A stretch of DNA of 8,418 bases from NCBI GenBank assembly GCA_028067895.1, contig JAPTUI010000248.1, forward strand, positions 1 to 8,418. The letters run 5' to 3'. A program made the translations under genes and the position numbers. How positions within the stretch are numbered: position 1 is the stretch's first letter; each line of letters opens with the position of its first letter. The notes beneath the pieces were generated by a model that was given only the letters and a program-made list of their open reading frames with translations, was not told the DNA's origin and did not search any database. Origin of the DNA: Pseudomonadota bacterium (GTDB taxonomy: Bacteria; Pseudomonadota; Gammaproteobacteria; Steroidobacterales; Steroidobacteraceae). This document shows positions 5,950 through 8,418 of this stretch, one piece after another.

Positions 5950-7098
5950 ATGACCCGTTGCACTCGTGTGCAGTTGCGAATCGGGCTCTTTGTGACCGTC
6001 GCAGGCGCCGTGCTTTGCTTGAACGCCCGTGCAAAGTCAGCTGCTGAGCCTTCGCTCTGCGCTCGTCTGGTCGCACAAATGCGCCGCTCGCCCGCGACGG
6101 TTGTCAAGGACAGTCGTCAACTCCAACTTTCGCAGTCTTTAGGGTACGACCACTGGGCGCCATGGATAACCGTCACCAAGTTCGGCGTATCGTCAGATTC
6201 GGGCGCGTTCCGCCGTATTGATGCCGAATGGGCAGCGCACCTCAAGGGCGCGTTTCCGCCGGGGCCGGCCAGCGTTGAGGCTCTGCCTGGGACTGGTCTG
6301 TTCGTCGCGAACGCCATTCTTGGATCTGGGGAGTGCTTGAACACCATGTTCGTAGAATGGAAATGGGGAAACCATTTGCGCGTGATTCCCGGGCCGCAAC
6401 TCCCTCTTGATATGTGCCTCCGCGACGAAAATCCCGGGTGGGCCAATCCCGCCATGGTATTGGGACAGCCGGCGTACATAGGGTCACGCTCGCTCAGCGG
6501 AACAAATAGCGACGCGCTGATGCTCATTGCGCGGTGGAACGGAAAGAACTGGACTCGGCCGTGCCCGGTGTCGATTCGCTTTACGTACCGGTACGCCGTG
6601 ATGTTGCTGTACTGCGGCGCCTCGCGCGAAGTCTGCAACGCAGCTCGCGGACTTACCCCGGAGGTTACCCGTCGTTATAGTGCATATGAGTCCAGCGTCC
6701 TCGACGCTTTGAATGCTCATAACCGGGTTCCAAAGTTTGCGTTTCACGGCGTCCTTGGCACGCAAGGACGGATGCTTGTGGCTCGCGCGCGTCGCATCGG
6801 GATACCGAAGCGGATTGCGCCCGGAAGCGGTGTGCCGCCGGTTTGGCTGCGCCATATGAATCCCGCCGATGCTGAGTATTTTCCGCTTCGGCTCGACGGC
6901 AAAATGTATTTGGGTGCGGCGGATTATAGAACATACCCGTGGTCAGGGCCGAGCCCGGTGTTCTTCGTGTTCCGCGCTCCTCGCGACGGCGCTCGATCGT
7001 TGGCTCCCGTGGCTGCATTGACGGCTCAGCGGTTGACAAGCGGGGTGAAATCGATCCAGGCCCGCAACCAGAGCCCGTCCTCATCCGCCGGAAGCTGA
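5950..7098 (+). CDS. Unrecognised exported six-cysteine protein, paralog B
   Basis: This 382-residue protein is a diverged tandem paralog of the gene at 4583-5704; by eye roughly a third of positions match along the whole length. I chose the ATG at 5950 because GGAGG (5936-5940) lies nine bases upstream, exactly as in paralog A, and because the protein then begins MTR and places PSLC at the same residue (C37). A TTG further upstream (5857) would add 31 residues with no counterpart in A. A signal peptide is evident (IGLFVTVAGAVLCLNARAKS). Mature cysteines are C37, C129, C156, C205 (WTRPCPV), C222 (YCGA) and C229. Shared blocks include RRSP, PWI, EALPGTG, DALMLIARW, IRFTY, YFPLRLDGK and APR. 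The tail is Ser-rich. The 245-base gap and two hairpins between the genes leave open whether they are co-transcribed. Confidence 0.8.
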   Translation: MTRCTRVQLRIGLFVTVAGAVLCLNARAKSAAEPSLCARLVAQMRRSPATVVKDSRQLQLSQSLGYDHWAPWITVTKFGVSSDSGAFRRIDAEWAAHLKGAFPPGPASVEALPGTGLFVANAILGSGECLNTMFVEWKWGNHLRVIPGPQLPLDMCLRDENPGWANPAMVLGQPAYIGSRSLSGTNSDALMLIARWNGKNWTRPCPVSIRFTYRYAVMLLYCGASREVCNAARGLTPEVTRRYSAYESSVLDALNAHNRVPKFAFHGVLGTQGRMLVARARRIGIPKRIAPGSGVPPVWLRHMNPADAEYFPLRLDGKMYLGAADYRTYPWSGPSPVFFVFRAPRDGARSLAPVAALTAQRLTSGVKSIQARNQSPSSSAGS

Positions 7099-7571
7099 GT
7101 TTGCCTTGAGACGATCGCCAACGACACCGGATCACCCATGAAGCTGTTGAGCGTGCGCATCCTCATCGCGGGCGAATCCCAGGGTTTATGCTCGGTTTCG
7201 CTGAGGGACAGCACGTTCCATCCCGCACGAAGCATGCTCGACTGTTTCCCTCGCAAGACGACACACTGCAAGTCCGGTCAGAACTCGACTGCACATGAAT
7301 CTTGCTCGCTGAGGGAAATGGAGCCATTTCGGTTCGATTCCAGTTCCTGATTCCGTACAGCGCGGGAACGGGAACTGGTGTCATCGGCGGTCTGCTCTTC
7401 GGGCAGATCCGGCGAACTGAGCACCGAGGTCTTGTGGGTGCGTTTTCTTCCGGACCCATTCTGAAAATCGTCTTCTTCTCCCGCGTGCCGGAAGTGGCGC
7501 ACATGCGCTACTGGAGGGTTGTTGCCGGGGTCGCCGTTGCGGGCATGATGCATCCTCTCTGTGGCAGGGCG
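7099..7571. other. Intergenic stretch without a supported gene
   Basis: I find no convincing gene in about 470 bases. A 70-codon ATG frame from 7138 lacks a Shine-Dalgarno site and looks non-protein-like. An 8-base inverted repeat CCAGTTCC/GGAACTGG (7340-7347, 7371-7378) and a repeated TCGCTGAGGGA (about 7198 and 7308) are the only structure seen. The region resembles decayed or spacer DNA. Confidence 0.45.
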
Positions 7572-7712
7572 ATGAAGAGAACCAGACCACGCAAGTGCCT
7601 TTGCTGCCGGGAGTTGTTCCAGCCGGACTGGCGCAATGCCAAGCTCCAGATGTGCTGTCCGAAGAAGGCGTGCCGGGCGCCCCTGAAGGCCGCCCGGCAG
7701 CGGCGTTGGCTC
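7572..7712 (+). pseudogene. Truncated C4 zinc-ribbon protein
   Basis: An ATG at 7572 begins MKRTRPRKCLCCRELFQPDW and continues to KAARQRRWL over 47 codons. Four cysteines lie as C9-x2-C12 and C29-x4-C34, the spacing of a C4 zinc ribbon. Small bacterial proteins of this kind, with an R-C-x2-C-x3-F-x-PD start and an RRW-type basic end, usually continue with an Asn-Pro-x-Tyr-type segment. That is absent here: after residue 47 the frame turns into Arg/Pro-rich sequence. The frame stays open to a stop at 8355-8357 (261 codons), but that extension overlaps other coding-like remnants on the opposite strand and the permease start, so I read it as accidental. In my view this is a remnant whose original function is unknown, possibly DNA or RNA binding. 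Confidence 0.5.
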
Positions 7713-8338
7713 AGACCACCGCGGCCATACGGCTCCAGCAACCCGCGCAGTTGCCCAGCCGGCCGATTACGCTGCCGTCGCCCAGATGCGCCGCCGCGAG
7801 CATCGGCGGGCTTCCCCATGGATCTCGTCTTCGTACCCATCGCGCAGATACCTCCGTCGGTGAACGGCGCTTCCATCTATCAGCATGCCCGCTTGCCTTC
7901 CAGGCAGTACCCGGTGAGACGCTTTCAAGAGCGCCCGACGCGCCCCGAAATCGCGCACTTGGAGCGCACTTGCCCGCGCGGAGCCCTCTGCGGCTGCGGG
8001 CGGATGCGGCGGCGAGCGCGCCTCGCCGGCGACCCAGCCGGCGATCAGACCGACGGCCAACCAGGTGATGATGCTCAGAAGGCCTCCCGTGCCCGCGCAG
8101 TTGCCGAGATCCACGGTCGCACGCTGCCGCCCGATTGTTCGTTCTTCTCGAGCAGCCGCACAATATTGCCAGTCCCGGCCACCTCGCCGTACAAGATGCG
8201 CCCGTCGATCGGCCGAGCTGAGATGCCGCTCAATGGCCGCCGCCGGACGACTCGGCTTGCACCCGACCCGCCGACCGTGTACGAATTCGCCTGGGCAGGC
8301 GCGCAGGCGATATTCATCGGTTCGATGACGAGGTGTTC
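7713..8338. other. Degenerate region with coding scraps and an imperfect repeat
   Basis: There is no intact gene. On the minus strand are an apparent YeaQ/GlsB scrap (8022-8081) and, around 8136-8230, a frame containing DGRILYGEVAGTGNIVRLLE that looks protein-like but that I cannot assign. Two related segments, 7742-7777 and 8092-8129, share CCCGCGCAGTTGCC and ACGCTGCCG at their ends. Confidence 0.35.
8022..8081 (-). pseudogene. Possible N-terminal fragment of a YeaQ/GlsB (transglycosylase-associated) membrane protein
   Basis: The minus strand encodes LLSIITWLAVGLIAGWVAGE. It closely resembles the first transmembrane helix of the small YeaQ/YmgE/GlsB family, whose members often start M-S/G-I-I-x-W-L-x-x-G-L-I-A-G-W-x-A. 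The position of the expected start Met is CTG here, with GGGAGG just upstream, as if the start codon had changed or the reading were joined to another frame. After the Glu the typical Gly-rich second half (D-I-V-x-G-I-x-G-A) is missing in all three frames. With so short a match, chance cannot be excluded. Confidence 0.3.
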
Positions 8339-8418
8339 ATGCATACCTTGGCTCTGAGTTGGCACGGCGCATTTGTCATCGTGCTAATGGTCGCTGCGCT
8401 CGTCCTCTACAGCCGCCC
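8339..8418 (+). CDS. Membrane transport protein, SLC13-permease-like (partial, first 26 codons)
   Basis: An ATG at 8339 with GAGG at 8330-8333 (five bases away) opens a frame that reaches the window edge. It reads MHTLALSWHGAFVIVLMV followed by AALVLYSR. The HG-x-FV-x-x-L-x-V-x-ALVL-[FY]-[ST]-R pattern resembles the first transmembrane helix of SLC13/DASS-type permeases, in which an R-x-x-I-P-L-E motif would normally follow beyond this edge. Those proteins move dicarboxylates, sulfate or similar anions across the inner membrane. With 26 residues the family call is tentative, though a membrane protein start is well supported. Confidence 0.5.
   Translation, partial: MHTLALSWHGAFVIVLMVAALVLYSR

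Noticed and set aside
7331..7345. GGTTCGATTCC resembling a tRNA T-loop and shared with the tRNA-Gly 3' part (possible attachment-site copy)
   Set aside because: The 11-base match is just the T-loop consensus. The flanks do not form a T stem and no further tRNA identity follows.
7302..8357. A single 351-codon frame from a TTG
   Set aside because: Only the central 47 codons (7572-7712) look like real protein. The rest is Arg/Pro-rich and lies over protein-like scraps on the other strand.
1..8418. CRISPR array, insertion sequence, integrase, phage or defence operon
   Set aside because: I saw no regularly spaced repeats, no transposase or integrase motifs, and no terminal inverted repeats flanking a coding unit. 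vapBC is the only defence- or stress-type module.

Overview
The window is GC-rich DNA, most consistent with a proteobacterium of the beta or gamma class. The evidence is a CCA-encoding tRNA-Gly(CCC) gene, LysR-type and VapBC proteins of proteobacterial type, Shine-Dalgarno sites ahead of some genes, and strong GC bias. No genus can be named from the sequence alone. There is no CRISPR array, rRNA, complete insertion sequence, integrase or phage module.

Layout from left to right. (1) 1-334, minus: the first 111 codons of a nicotinamidase-like cysteine hydrolase that runs off the left edge. (2) 335-848: no supported gene except a promoter at its right end for tRNA-Gly(CCC) at 849-922. (3) 923-1205: non-coding and rich in short perfect inverted repeats. 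(4) 1206-2406, minus: an NAD(P)-dependent epimerase/dehydratase, followed by a doubtful small hydrophobic protein. A LysR-type regulator is divergently transcribed at 2510-3397, the usual arrangement of a regulator and its target. (5) 3578-4224, minus: a compact vapBC toxin-antitoxin operon with a 4-base overlap and an inverted-repeat operator beside the vapB start codon. It is convergent with lysR. (6) 4225-4582: an intergenic stretch holding a 52-base near-perfect hairpin, then a promoter -10 and a strong ribosome binding site. (7) 4583-7098, plus: two tandem diverged paralogs of an exported protein that I do not recognise. They share six cysteines and several motifs. (8) 7099-8338: a gene-poor stretch that looks decayed. 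It holds a truncated C4 zinc-ribbon protein and, on the other strand, an apparent N-terminal scrap of a YeaQ/GlsB-type membrane protein. (9) 8339 to the end, plus: the start of a membrane protein resembling SLC13-family permeases.

The most interesting element is the paralog pair at 4583-7098. Both proteins have an export signal of about 28-30 residues, a PSLC motif with its cysteine at residue 37, and WTRPCPV, YCGA and LRL-GK blocks. Six cysteines are conserved outside the signal, which suggests three disulfides in the periplasm or outside the cell. No catalytic motif is evident, so function is open. The predicted starts of lysR and vapB lie almost on their predicted transcription starts, so both may be leaderless mRNAs controlled by dyads that cover the start region.
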